From: Polyangia bacterium | GTDB taxonomy: Bacteria > Myxococcota_A > Polyangia > Polyangiales > Polyangiaceae | Length of the DNA: 37,170 bases | Direction: 5' to 3' | Assembly (NCBI GenBank): GCA_030426145.1 | Contig: JAUHZF010000044.1 | Location: 1 to 37,170 of the forward strand | Shown here: positions 1 through 7,861 of the stretch, piece by piece | Layout of the letters: each line of letters begins with the position of its first letter | Position numbering within the stretch: position 1 is the stretch's first letter | Program-made: the position numbers and the translations under genes | Notes under the pieces: generated by a model | Told to the model about the DNA's origin: nothing | The model's input: only the letters and a program-made list of their open reading frames with translations | The model's database searches: none

Positions 1-170
1 TGAACCGTGGAACGCATCACAGTGCGAAGGGTCAGGACGTTGCAGGGATCGGTGCTCGCCCCGTGGGCTGAGCGCGTCGACGGTCTTCGTCCCTAGCCGC
101 CGATGAGCTGTGAGGTCGCTCTCCCCGCCCATCGAGTGTCGAACCAGACGCCTGCGCTGAGAAGAAGCAG

Positions 171-1583
171 ATGAAGGCTGATTGCAAACAAGTCCGCGCG
201 ACCATCGTCGACGTGACGGCCCGCCAGATCTACACCGAGCGGGGCCATCCCGGGATCGAGACCACCGTGGTCACGAGCGGGGGCGCGGTCGGGGTCGGTA
301 TCGCCACGGCCGGGATCTCGGTGGGCGAGTTCGAGGCGGTCGTCGTTTGTGACCACGAGGCCGCGTGGGCCGGACGCGGCATGAGCACCGCGGTTCGCAA
401 CGTCGTGGAGACCATCGGGCCCAAGCTCGTGGGACTCGACGCGACCGACCAGCGCTCGGTGGACGAGGTCGTGCTCGAGCTCGATGGTACCGCGCTGAAG
501 GAGCGCCTCGGGGCCAACGCCACCGGAAGCGTCTCGGGGGCTGTGCTGCGCGCGGGCGCGGCTGCGCTCGGCATTCCCCTCTATCAGCACATTCGTCAGC
601 AGAGCGCGACGACCGAGTACGTCTTGCCGGTGCCGAGTGTGACCACGGTGATGGGCGGGCGGCGTTATGGCGGGTGTGCGCTCGGCGGCACCAAGCCGAC
701 CTACTCGATGGTCTGCTACGGCTTCGATACCTACAGCGATGCGATCTACGCCGGCTGGGAGAGCTCGCGCGAGTACTTCCGCCTGCTGTGGGAGCGCTAC
801 CAGGTCGAGAGCTGGCAGGGCTGCGGCATGCTGCACCCCGGCACCATTCAGCACGACCGGCAGCTGTGGGACCTGATGGTCGAGGCCATCGACAACAAGG
901 GCTACACCGGAAGGGTCGGCCTACAGGTCGACGTCGCCGCCGACACCTACTTCGACAAGGACGAGGGGTGCTTCGTGGGTCTCTTCTCGCGCGAAAAGAA
1001 GACGCGCGACGACCTGATAGAGATCTATCGAGAGATGGTGACGGCCTATCCGTTCGTCGTCATCGAGGACCCTCTGCACGAGGTGGACTACGACGGTCAC
1101 GCCTACCTGACCCGCGAGCTGGGCATTCAGATCGTCGGCGACGACCTCTTCTCCACCAATCCGGAGCGGCTGCGCCAGGGCATTGCGCTCGGTGCCGCCA
1201 ACGGCATGGTGCTGAAGGTCAACCAGGTGGGCACCATCACCGAGGCCTTCGACGCCGTGTCGTTGGCCAAGGCCAATGGGTACCGCGTCTTGCCGTGCAA
1301 GAGCCGTGGCGAGGGGGTGGCCATCGCCGACTACGCGGTGGGTTTGGCCACGGGTCAGATCCGAGAAGAAGACACCGTGGGCGGCGTGACCAACCGCCTT
1401 CTGAAGATCGAACGAGAGCTCGGGAGCCAAGCCACGTTCCTCGGGGAGCGTGCGCTCGCGAAGGGCGCGCTGGATGAAGCGCCCTTCGATCTCGAGAGTG
1501 TCTCGTCTGTACGAAAAGTCCGCGACCAGGCGACGAGGCAGGGTGGTTTCACCGGTCCGTCGGAGTCGCTCCAAGGAAAATGA
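171..1583 (+). CDS. Enolase-superfamily protein with altered active site
   Basis: This 470-residue protein has the full enolase fold. 'GIPLYQHI' and 'LPVPSVTTVMGGRRYGG' lie in the N-terminal half, followed by the barrel with 'VVIEDPLHE' (297-304), 'QIVGDDLF' (320-327) and 'KVNQVGT' (349-355). Metal ligands equivalent to yeast enolase D246, E295 and D320 appear as D254, E299 and D324, and the base K345 as K349. Other key enolase residues are changed. The H159 loop reads GRRYGG, the E168 and E211 positions are not Glu, the SHRSGE phosphate-binding loop is PCKSRGE, and K396 is Arg398. It is therefore probably not a glycolytic phosphopyruvate hydratase but a specialised paralogue. Precedent for such recruitment is PhpH, a carboxyphosphonoenolpyruvate synthase in phosphinothricin biosynthesis. 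The start has AGAAG seven bases upstream. It is first in a three-gene operon. The 170 bases before it hold no gene I can support. Confidence 0.85.
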   Translation: MKADCKQVRATIVDVTARQIYTERGHPGIETTVVTSGGAVGVGIATAGISVGEFEAVVVCDHEAAWAGRGMSTAVRNVVETIGPKLVGLDATDQRSVDEVVLELDGTALKERLGANATGSVSGAVLRAGAAALGIPLYQHIRQQSATTEYVLPVPSVTTVMGGRRYGGCALGGTKPTYSMVCYGFDTYSDAIYAGWESSREYFRLLWERYQVESWQGCGMLHPGTIQHDRQLWDLMVEAIDNKGYTGRVGLQVDVAADTYFDKDEGCFVGLFSREKKTRDDLIEIYREMVTAYPFVVIEDPLHEVDYDGHAYLTRELGIQIVGDDLFSTNPERLRQGIALGAANGMVLKVNQVGTITEAFDAVSLAKANGYRVLPCKSRGEGVAIADYAVGLATGQIREEDTVGGVTNRLLKIERELGSQATFLGERALAKGALDEAPFDLESVSSVRKVRDQATRQGGFTGPSESLQGK

Positions 1584-1587
1584 AGAC

Positions 1588-2922
1588 ATGCTGAACGTTC
1601 GCGAAGAAACCGTCCTGTTGCCCATTCCCAAGGATGGCGCCGACCTCATCGCCCATTTCGCCAAGGAGATGAAGGCGCGGCTCGGCGACGACGTGTTGCC
1701 CACCCGCTTCGTGGTCAACGAGACCACCGCCGACGCCTACCGTTGCGACATCGCCGTGCTCGAAGGGGCCGACGACTTTCCCCAGCCCGAGTCGATCTTC
1801 GCGTACCGGCAACGGGACTGCCTCGCCGACGGCGACTTCAACATCGTGATGATCGTGCCCACCGGCATCGGTGCCGAGTACGGGGCACACGCCGGCGACG
1901 CCACGCCCGCAGCCCGGCTGCTCGCGAGCACCTGCGACACGCTGGTGACGCACCCCAACGTGGTCAATGCGTCCGACATCAACGAGATGACGCCCAACAC
2001 CATGTACGTGGAGGGCAGCGTCATCAACCGACTGCTGATGGGCACCGTGGGCCTTCAGCCCAGTCGCGGCAATCGACTGATGGTGATCTCGGAGAACCAT
2101 CCCGTCGACTCCGTGACGGATGCGTCCATCAACTCCATCAACGGATCGCGGGCGGCCAGCGGTTACAACTGCACCAAGTACGTCAAGGTCAACCCTCCGT
2201 TCGAGATGCACGCGTCGTTCACCGATGACGGCCGGGCGGCCGGCAAGGTGGTGGGCATCGACCGCGTGTTCCGCGTGCTCGAGGAGTACAAGGGCCAGTA
2301 CGACGCGGTCGCGATCCTCTCCCAGATCGTGTTCCCGAAGGAGCTGGCCATGCAGTACCTCAAGGGCGACGCGAACTCGGTCAACCCTTGGGGCGGGGTG
2401 GAGGCCATGCTCACGCACGCCATCTCGGGCATGTACCACGTGCCCTCGGCGCACGCGCCGCAGGCGCAGGGCAACAACGGTGCGCTCGCTTCTTGGGGCG
2501 TGGGCGTGGTCGAGCCTACCCACGCTGCGGAGGTGGTCTCCACCGCCTACGCCCACTGCGTCTACAAGGGGCTGCACACGAGCCCGCGCTTGATGCGGGA
2601 CCCGGCCCAGTGGTCGGCACCTGGTGTCATCGATGCGTCCAACGTCTCTGCCCTGGTGACCCCGGACCGCTGCGTTGGTCTCCCCGTGCTGGCGGCTCTT
2701 CAGCAGGGCATTCCGGTCATCGCCGTGCGCGACAGCCAGAACCGAATGAAGAACGATCTGTCCGCGCTGCCGTGGCAACCCGGCCAGCTGCAGTTCGCCA
2801 ACAGCTACTTCGAGGCGGCGGGCATGCTGATGGCACTGCGCAGCGGCGTTTCGATCGACACCGTTCAGCGCCCCCTCGCCGGGGTGAGCGTCGACATGTG
2901 GAACGATCGCCGTTCCCTGTAA
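1588..2922 (+). CDS. DUF3326-family protein, function unknown
   Basis: This 444-residue protein carries the hallmark block of DUF3326: 'IVPTGIGAEYGAHAGDATPA', then 'CDTLVTHPNVVNASDINEM' and 'MYVEGS', at about residues 88-150. The family is known mainly from cyanobacteria, plants and scattered bacteria, and I know of no established reaction. The copy here has an N-terminal extension of about 85 residues before the core and a C-terminal region with 'NVSALVTPDRCVGLPVLAALQQGIP'. No membrane segment or signal peptide is visible, so it is probably a soluble enzyme. The chosen ATG lies four bases after the upstream stop, with AAGGA ten bases before it, and the open frame upstream of it is an overlap with the enolase-like gene. 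The tight spacing implies co-translation with the enolase-like protein and a shared pathway step. The family call is from motif memory. Confidence 0.8.
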   Translation: MLNVREETVLLPIPKDGADLIAHFAKEMKARLGDDVLPTRFVVNETTADAYRCDIAVLEGADDFPQPESIFAYRQRDCLADGDFNIVMIVPTGIGAEYGAHAGDATPAARLLASTCDTLVTHPNVVNASDINEMTPNTMYVEGSVINRLLMGTVGLQPSRGNRLMVISENHPVDSVTDASINSINGSRAASGYNCTKYVKVNPPFEMHASFTDDGRAAGKVVGIDRVFRVLEEYKGQYDAVAILSQIVFPKELAMQYLKGDANSVNPWGGVEAMLTHAISGMYHVPSAHAPQAQGNNGALASWGVGVVEPTHAAEVVSTAYAHCVYKGLHTSPRLMRDPAQWSAPGVIDASNVSALVTPDRCVGLPVLAALQQGIPVIAVRDSQNRMKNDLSALPWQPGQLQFANSYFEAAGMLMALRSGVSIDTVQRPLAGVSVDMWNDRRSL

Positions 2923-2937
2923 TCGAGGTTCTCAACC

Positions 2938-4830
2938 ATGACCCCCACCGCTGCTCGAACCGCCAAGCGCGTCTGCGTCATTGGCTCTGGCCCCACCGGT
3001 CTCACTGCCATCAAGCAGCTGAAGGACGAGGGGCACGACGTCGTCTGCTACGACCGGGGAAAGGCGGTGGGCGGGATCTGGAGCCAGGAGAACGCGGGCG
3101 AGCAGGGCCAGTGGATGGCCGTCTACGACAGCCTCGTGCTCACGGTCTCCATGCGGCTGATGTCCTTCTCCGACTACATGGTCGAGCCGGGACGGGTCTA
3201 TTACACGCACAGGCAGTATCGCCGGTATCTCGAAGCCTACGCCGAGCGTTTTGGGCTCTACGCGCACATCCAGCACGACGCCGAGGTGCAGCACGTCGAG
3301 AGAAACGAGGATGGCTCGTGGACCGTGCGCGCCATCGTCGAAGGTGAGGAGCGGTCAGACCGCTTCGACGCGATCGCGCTGTGCACGGGGCCGTTCCAGT
3401 CGCCCAACAAGGACGTCCGCGGACTCGAGCACTTCACGGGCGAGGTGGTTCACACCCAGGAGTATCGCTCCCCGGAGCGCTTCAGGGGCAAGCGCGTGCT
3501 CGTGGTCGGCCTCGCCGAATCGGGTGCCGACGTGCTGCGGGAGATCTCCGAGGTGGCCGAGTCGTGCACCCTCGGCATTCAGTCGTACACCTACCTTCTG
3601 CCTCGTCTGTTCGATGGCAAGTGGTCGACCGACCACGCCACCACTCGCGCCGACCACTGGGAGATGTACGTGCGCTCCACGGGTCACGCCTTTCCCATGC
3701 TCTCGGTCTTTGGGGATACGAAGCGGGAGCGTCGCCTGTTCGCGGCTGCGGCGAGGGTGCTGGGCACGGCGGCGGCGCTCGAGCACAAGGCGAAGGCCCT
3801 GCTGCGGAAGGAAGAGCCCGAGCCCGAGCTGAACCGCATGGGCGAGCCCTTCTACCCGCTCAAGCTCGATATCGGATGCGAGTTCAGCGAAGACAACGTC
3901 AACGCGATCATGGAGTGGAACCGGCGCTCGCACCACTTCAACTCGTCGTACGCGAAGCGGAAGATCTTGTGCAAGAACGTCAGCTTCATTCCCAACCTGG
4001 TGAACGGGAAGATCCAGCTCAATGACAGCGGCATTGCGTCGATGAAGGGCCAAGACGTTCACTTCAACAATGGGGAGTGGGGGCAATACGACGCCATCGT
4101 CCTTTGCACGGGCTTCAAGCTGGAGAACGGACAGCTGGGCGCGGACACTGCGGTGCCCGGCGGCAACGTGCGCAACCTCTACAAACACATGATCAACCCT
4201 CGCCACGAGGGAACGCTGGCCCACCTCGGCTACATTCGCCCCCTCTCGGGCGGCAATCCCGTGGTGGCCGAGATGCAGGCGCGCTACTTCGCGCAGATCT
4301 GTAGTGGCAAGGTCGCGCTACCCGACGACGTTCACCGGCGCATCGAAGAAGAGAAGGGGTGGGAAACCCGCTTCACGTGTTACTCGCCGAAGGCGAACAA
4401 CGCGACCCCCTCCCAAGCGTTCTACATGGACGCGCTCGCCCGTGAGATCGGTTGCGTCATGACGGCCAAAGAGCTGCTGAAGAACCCGAAGCTGCTGGTG
4501 CGCCACTGGTTCTATCCCCTCAATCAGGCTTGTTACCGCTTGGTGGGACCCCACGCGACGCCCGAGGCCATGGAGGAGTTCGAGAGCGATTCCGCCGAAG
4601 GGCCCGTGGCCGGCCCGGAGACGATCCTGAAGCTCATCAAGCTGTCGCTGATGCCGCCGGGCATGCACCCAGAGAACCTGGGCGCGCCCAAGCCTCCCAA
4701 GGGAAGCACCAGCTACGGCACCACGCACTTCCCGCCCAAGCCTCGCACCGCGCCCCTGACGAGGGTCGATTCGGCTCCAAACCGCGTGGCCGAGAGACCG
4801 ATGGGCACGGTGACGTCACTGCGCCCCTGA
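2938..4830 (+). CDS. Flavin-containing monooxygenase (FMO class B-like)
   Basis: This 630-residue NAD(P)H-dependent flavoprotein monooxygenase would oxygenate a soft nucleophile (N or S) or a ketone, using FAD and O2. The FAD-binding Rossmann motif GSGPTG is at residues 16-21. The FMO fingerprint FxGxxxHxxxY appears as FTGEVVHTQEY (166-176). The second dinucleotide fold is GLAESG (191-196), and 'YDAIVLCTGFK' marks the late FAD-contact strand. Tyr rather than Trp ends the fingerprint, which favours FMO or N-hydroxylase over Baeyer-Villiger enzymes. It is about 100-150 residues longer than typical bacterial FMOs, with the extra length at the C-terminus and a Pro-rich tail. GAGG lies eight bases before the ATG, and the gap to the DUF3326 gene is 15 bases. 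It is the last gene of block 1 and is convergent with the phosphatase gene, overlapping it by 15 bases. Confidence 0.9.
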   Translation: MTPTAARTAKRVCVIGSGPTGLTAIKQLKDEGHDVVCYDRGKAVGGIWSQENAGEQGQWMAVYDSLVLTVSMRLMSFSDYMVEPGRVYYTHRQYRRYLEAYAERFGLYAHIQHDAEVQHVERNEDGSWTVRAIVEGEERSDRFDAIALCTGPFQSPNKDVRGLEHFTGEVVHTQEYRSPERFRGKRVLVVGLAESGADVLREISEVAESCTLGIQSYTYLLPRLFDGKWSTDHATTRADHWEMYVRSTGHAFPMLSVFGDTKRERRLFAAAARVLGTAAALEHKAKALLRKEEPEPELNRMGEPFYPLKLDIGCEFSEDNVNAIMEWNRRSHHFNSSYAKRKILCKNVSFIPNLVNGKIQLNDSGIASMKGQDVHFNNGEWGQYDAIVLCTGFKLENGQLGADTAVPGGNVRNLYKHMINPRHEGTLAHLGYIRPLSGGNPVVAEMQARYFAQICSGKVALPDDVHRRIEEEKGWETRFTCYSPKANNATPSQAFYMDALAREIGCVMTAKELLKNPKLLVRHWFYPLNQACYRLVGPHATPEAMEEFESDSAEGPVAGPETILKLIKLSLMPPGMHPENLGAPKPPKGSTSYGTTHFPPKPRTAPLTRVDSAPNRVAERPMGTVTSLRP

Positions 4831-5406
4831 GGGCGGGGTGACGGTGACCTCGACGTGTGCGCCGTTTTTCATCGTGCGCAGCGTGGGCAGCGCGTCGAGG
4901 GGTTGCCCGCGCAGGTGCAACAACAAGACCTTGGTGGCCACGCCGTGAGACACGATGAGCACGCGTTGGCCCGGGTGACGCCGGGCAATGGCGTGCACCG
5001 CATGCACAACACGTCGTTGTAGATCGTGGAAGGTCTCGGCGCCGGCCAATGCGAACTGCGAAGGTGCGCGGCGATAGTTCGCGAACTCCTCTGGCCATTC
5101 GCGTTCGGCCTCGTCGATGGGGCGTCCCTGCCACGGACCGAAGCACATCTCCATGAGCCCCTCCGTCACGTGCAGCTCGAGCTCGAGCGCAGCGCAGATG
5201 GCTTCGGCCGTACCCCGCGCTCGCTTCAGCGGACTGGCGTAGGCCACGTCGAGCCCTGCATCCGCCAGGCGCTCTGCGGCTTCACGTGCTTGTGCGCGAC
5301 CGAGCTCGCTCAACGGTGAATCGAGCTGGCCGGCGAAGCGGCCCTGAAGGTTGGCTTCACTCTGTCCGTGCCGCACGAGGAAGAGCGTGGTGGCGGTCTC
5401 TGGCAT
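4816..5406 (-). CDS. Histidine phosphatase family protein (PGAM/CobC-like)
   Basis: This 196-residue phosphatase has a branch-1 histidine phosphatase signature. The nucleophile is in 'LVRHGQSEAN' (RHG at 12-14), an acidic donor is likely in 'EGLMEMCFG', and the second catalytic histidine is in 'VSHGVAT'. The family removes phosphate from small metabolites such as alpha-ribazole phosphate, phosphoglycerate or sugar phosphates through a phosphohistidine intermediate. The ATG at 5406 was chosen because the family begins with 'TTLFLVRHGQ' and AGGA lies a few bases upstream. The open frame further upstream runs into the decarboxylase gene. It follows the decarboxylase with a 10-base gap, so the two are co-transcribed. 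In this context it could dephosphorylate a pathway intermediate, which is inference. Confidence 0.88.
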   Translation of the reverse strand: MPETATTLFLVRHGQSEANLQGRFAGQLDSPLSELGRAQAREAAERLADAGLDVAYASPLKRARGTAEAICAALELELHVTEGLMEMCFGPWQGRPIDEAEREWPEEFANYRRAPSQFALAGAETFHDLQRRVVHAVHAIARRHPGQRVLIVSHGVATKVLLLHLRGQPLDALPTLRTMKNGAHVEVTVTPPSGAQ

Positions 5407-5416
5407 GACGATGGTC

Positions 5417-6922
5417 CTATTGGGTGGGCGACTTCGGGCGGAGCTGCCGGTCGAGCTCGCGACCGAGCCGAACCACCACGTCGACGAGGCGGGCCAAGTC
5501 CGCGCTGGTGGTGCGGTAGTTGATGATGCAGGCACGCAGCAAGAACCGTCCCTCGCTCACCGCCTTCGAGATGTAGGCCTCGCCCGAGGCTTGGACTTCG
5601 GTGAGCAACGCCTCGTTGAGCGCGTCGAGGTAGCTGGCCGCACCGTCGGTGTCGGTCGAGAGGTCGGCGGGAACGAACCTGAAGGTGGTGATGCTCAGGC
5701 CCGTGGTTGCCGCTTCCAGCTCAGGGTGCTCGGAGACGAGGGCGAAGAGCTCTTCGGCGCGGGCGATGTCACGTGCGATCATCTGCGTGTAACCCGAGCG
5801 GCCCAATCGCTTGAGCGCGAGCCACACCTTCAGGGCTCGGAACTGCCGCGAATGCTGCGGACCCTTGCGGTAGAACTGTGCGCCCTCGTGCGACGGGGCG
5901 TTGTGGATGTAGTCCGGGTCATCGTCGAAGACGTCGGACAGGGCCTTACCGTTCTTGACGAGGATGCACCCTGCCTCGACCGGAGCGTAGAGCCACTTGT
6001 GGGCGTCGATGGCGAGCGAGTCGGCCTCTGCGAGGGCCGCGAGCTCGGGATAGCGAGCGCCGAGCACCGCGGCCACGGCGCCGTATGCACCGTCGACGTG
6101 GAACCACAGCCCGTGCTCACGACAGAGGGCAGCGATGTCGGGCAATGGATCGATGGCGCCGGTCATGGTGGTGCCCGCATTGCCGATCACCATGAAGGGA
6201 TGGCGACCTGCCGCTTGGTCCTGCTGGAGTCGCTGTTTCAGGTCGGCCAGCTTCATGCGTCCATCGGGTTCGGTCTCGACCCACACGATGCTATCGGTGC
6301 CGAGTCCGCACATGCGCACCGCCTTCTTAATCCACGCGTGTGTGGCCTTCGATGTGTAACAACGTAGGGGCGCGCCCGAGATCCCTTCGCTGCGCAAACT
6401 GGGGCCCAATGCCGCGCTGAGGGCAACCTGCAGTCCTACGACGTTGGCCATGGTGCCGCCACTGACGAAGATGCCATCACCATCGCTCGGGTAGCCAATG
6501 AGCTCGGCGATCCAGCGAATGGATTGCATCTCGATCTCGGAGGCCATCGGCGCCGCGAACGAGGCCGCGACATTCTGATTGAAGCTGGCCGCCATGAGCT
6601 CACCGAGGGCGCCGAGGGGAGAGCCAGGCGATACGATGTAGCCCATGAATCGAGGGTGGCCATTGTGCCGCGAATAATCTCGAAGCAACGCGAAGATGTC
6701 GTCGAGAACCTCTTGGGCCGGTGCGCCGTCGTTCGGGACCGAACCATTGCCGAGCTCACGCAGGAGCGTATCGCGAGGCACGGGATTGTAGACGCGTCGC
6801 GCCTCGAGGCTTTCGTGGAAGTCGGCGAGTTGGTCGACGAGACGGTGCCCTAGAGCGCGAAACTCGGCCGGCGTCATGTCGAGGGTCGAGGACTCAGGGG
6901 GAACTTCGGGAGGCGCGCTCAC
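5417..6922 (-). CDS. PLP-dependent group II amino acid decarboxylase
   Basis: This 501-residue enzyme belongs to the aromatic-L-amino-acid/glutamate decarboxylase family (fold type I) and converts an amino acid to the amine plus CO2. The PLP lysine is K309 in 'DAHKW'. The pyridine-nitrogen aspartate is D277 in 'HVDGAYG', the stacking histidine is H195 in 'TSKATHAW', and the phosphate-loop 'SGGT' is at 154-157. N-terminal 'HPRFMGYIVSPGSPLGALGE' is typical of the family. Substrate cannot be read from the motifs. The GTG at 6922 gives the family's usual N-terminal helix region, but no Shine-Dalgarno is visible, and an ATG at 6877 is a possible alternative. It is the first gene of a two-gene minus-strand operon, divergent from the aldolase-like gene across about 118 bases. 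In context it may make an amine for the flavoprotein oxygenases. Confidence 0.92.
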   Translation of the reverse strand: MSAPPEVPPESSTLDMTPAEFRALGHRLVDQLADFHESLEARRVYNPVPRDTLLRELGNGSVPNDGAPAQEVLDDIFALLRDYSRHNGHPRFMGYIVSPGSPLGALGELMAASFNQNVAASFAAPMASEIEMQSIRWIAELIGYPSDGDGIFVSGGTMANVVGLQVALSAALGPSLRSEGISGAPLRCYTSKATHAWIKKAVRMCGLGTDSIVWVETEPDGRMKLADLKQRLQQDQAAGRHPFMVIGNAGTTMTGAIDPLPDIAALCREHGLWFHVDGAYGAVAAVLGARYPELAALAEADSLAIDAHKWLYAPVEAGCILVKNGKALSDVFDDDPDYIHNAPSHEGAQFYRKGPQHSRQFRALKVWLALKRLGRSGYTQMIARDIARAEELFALVSEHPELEAATTGLSITTFRFVPADLSTDTDGAASYLDALNEALLTEVQASGEAYISKAVSEGRFLLRACIINYRTTSADLARLVDVVVRLGRELDRQLRPKSPTQ

Positions 6923-6970
6923 AGGGTGAGTAGAGACCAGAGAAGGCTAGTTGGGTCAATGGGAATTTCC

Positions 6971-6998
6971 TTGACTCGAGGGGCACTTCCAGTGAATT
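6971..6998 (+). promoter_or_regulatory. Candidate promoter for block 3
   Basis: In the divergent intergenic region, TTGACT (6971-6976) matches the -35 consensus at five of six positions. A poor -10-like TGAATT follows after 16 bases (6993-6998). Placement about 45 bases before the aldolase-like ATG is reasonable, but the -10 match is weak, so this is a suggestion only. Confidence 0.2.
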
Positions 6999-7040
6999 GC
7001 ATGCCCCGGGAGAGGGCGTGCTGAAGCAAGTGAGCGTGCG

Positions 7041-7763
7041 ATGAAAGATGCAGAATGGCAGGCCCGCCAGCAACTCGCGGCGACGTACCGAATCTTCGCG
7101 ATGATGGGGTGGGATGAACTGATCTTCACCCACATCACCGTAAAGGTTCCCAATGAGGACGGCGCGTTTCTGATCAACCCCTTTGGGACGCACTTCTCGG
7201 AGGTGACGGCGTCGAGCCTGGTCAAGATCGACATCGACGGAAACAAGCTCTGCGGCAGTGAAGCCCGGGTGAACAAGGCCGGGTTCGTTCAGCACAGCGT
7301 GTTCCATCGTCACCTTCCCGACGCACGGTGCATCATCCATACCCACACCACGGCGACCGCGGCGGTGTGTTCGATGAAGGGTGGGCTTCAGCCGGTCAAC
7401 TTCTACGCGTGCAATCTCATGGGTCGGATCTCGTATCACGACTTCGAGGGGGTCACGGTTCGTGAGGAGGAGAGCGAGCGTCTCATCGCCAACCTCGGAA
7501 ACAACCGCATCCTGATGCTGCGAAACCATGGGCCGGTGGTCATCGGGGAGTCGCTGCCGAGTGCCCTCGTGCAGTACTGGGCACTGCAGCGCGCGTGTGA
7601 AATCCAGGTGGCCACGATGCGGGCCGGCGAGCCCATCGTCGTCTCGCAGGACGTCATCGACGTGCACCAGCGGGATGCACACATGACCTGCGAGAACGGC
7701 ACCGCCGAGTTCGACGCCCTGGTGCGAAGGGTCGACAAGATCGACCCCGGTTGGCGCGAATAG
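7041..7763 (+). CDS. Class II aldolase/adducin-family protein
   Basis: This 240-residue protein has the fuculose-phosphate-aldolase fold. Zinc ligands are H100 and H102 in 'HTHTTA', and H163 in 'RNHGPV' is the third ligand. 'THITVKVP' and 'INPFGTHFSEVTASSL' are the conserved N-terminal substrate-binding strands. The catalytic glutamate of true aldolases (E73 in FucA, in the 'SSE' segment) falls at the 'NKAGFVQH' segment, where no Glu is present. The protein therefore belongs to the adducin-like subgroup that binds metal but may not perform a classical retro-aldol reaction. Decarboxylase, epimerase or other enediolate chemistry is possible. It starts block 3 and is followed by a 98-base gap containing a palindrome. 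The family call is firm and the reaction is unknown. Confidence 0.88.
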   Translation: MKDAEWQARQQLAATYRIFAMMGWDELIFTHITVKVPNEDGAFLINPFGTHFSEVTASSLVKIDIDGNKLCGSEARVNKAGFVQHSVFHRHLPDARCIIHTHTTATAAVCSMKGGLQPVNFYACNLMGRISYHDFEGVTVREEESERLIANLGNNRILMLRNHGPVVIGESLPSALVQYWALQRACEIQVATMRAGEPIVVSQDVIDVHQRDAHMTCENGTAEFDALVRRVDKIDPGWRE

Positions 7764-7791
7764 CACCGCCGCAGATTCTGGAAAAATGACA

Positions 7792-7797
7792 TAGAAT
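7792..7797 (+). promoter_or_regulatory. Candidate -10 element (TAGAAT)
   Basis: TAGAAT matches TATAAT at five of six positions, in the 98-base gap between the aldolase-like and flavoprotein genes. No good -35 hexamer is seen 16-18 bases upstream. If real, transcription would start near 7804, just before the palindrome at 7816. Confidence 0.3.
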
Positions 7798-7815
7798 ACG
7801 GGAGCTTAGCGCCAC

Positions 7816-7832
7816 TCGCACAATTTGTGCGA
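7816..7832. promoter_or_regulatory. Perfect inverted repeat, operator-like
   Basis: TCGCACAA-T-TTGTGCGA has two perfect 8-base arms around one central base. It lies 29 bases before the ATG of the flavoprotein gene and 19 bases after a candidate -10. A related half-site, GGTGCGACA, follows immediately downstream. Its size and place fit a dimeric repressor site (TetR- or GntR-like), but no regulator gene is in the window. Confidence 0.45.
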
Positions 7833-7861
7833 CAAGGTGCGACAGTGCGCGTCCTTGGGCC

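Noticed and set aside
93-854. Minus-strand 253-residue frame over the enolase-like gene
   Set aside because: Compositionally biased shadow of the enolase-like coding frame, with no start signal or motif.
171-1583. Canonical glycolytic enolase
   Set aside because: Several invariant catalytic and phosphate-binding residues are replaced, and the gene sits in a specialised operon.
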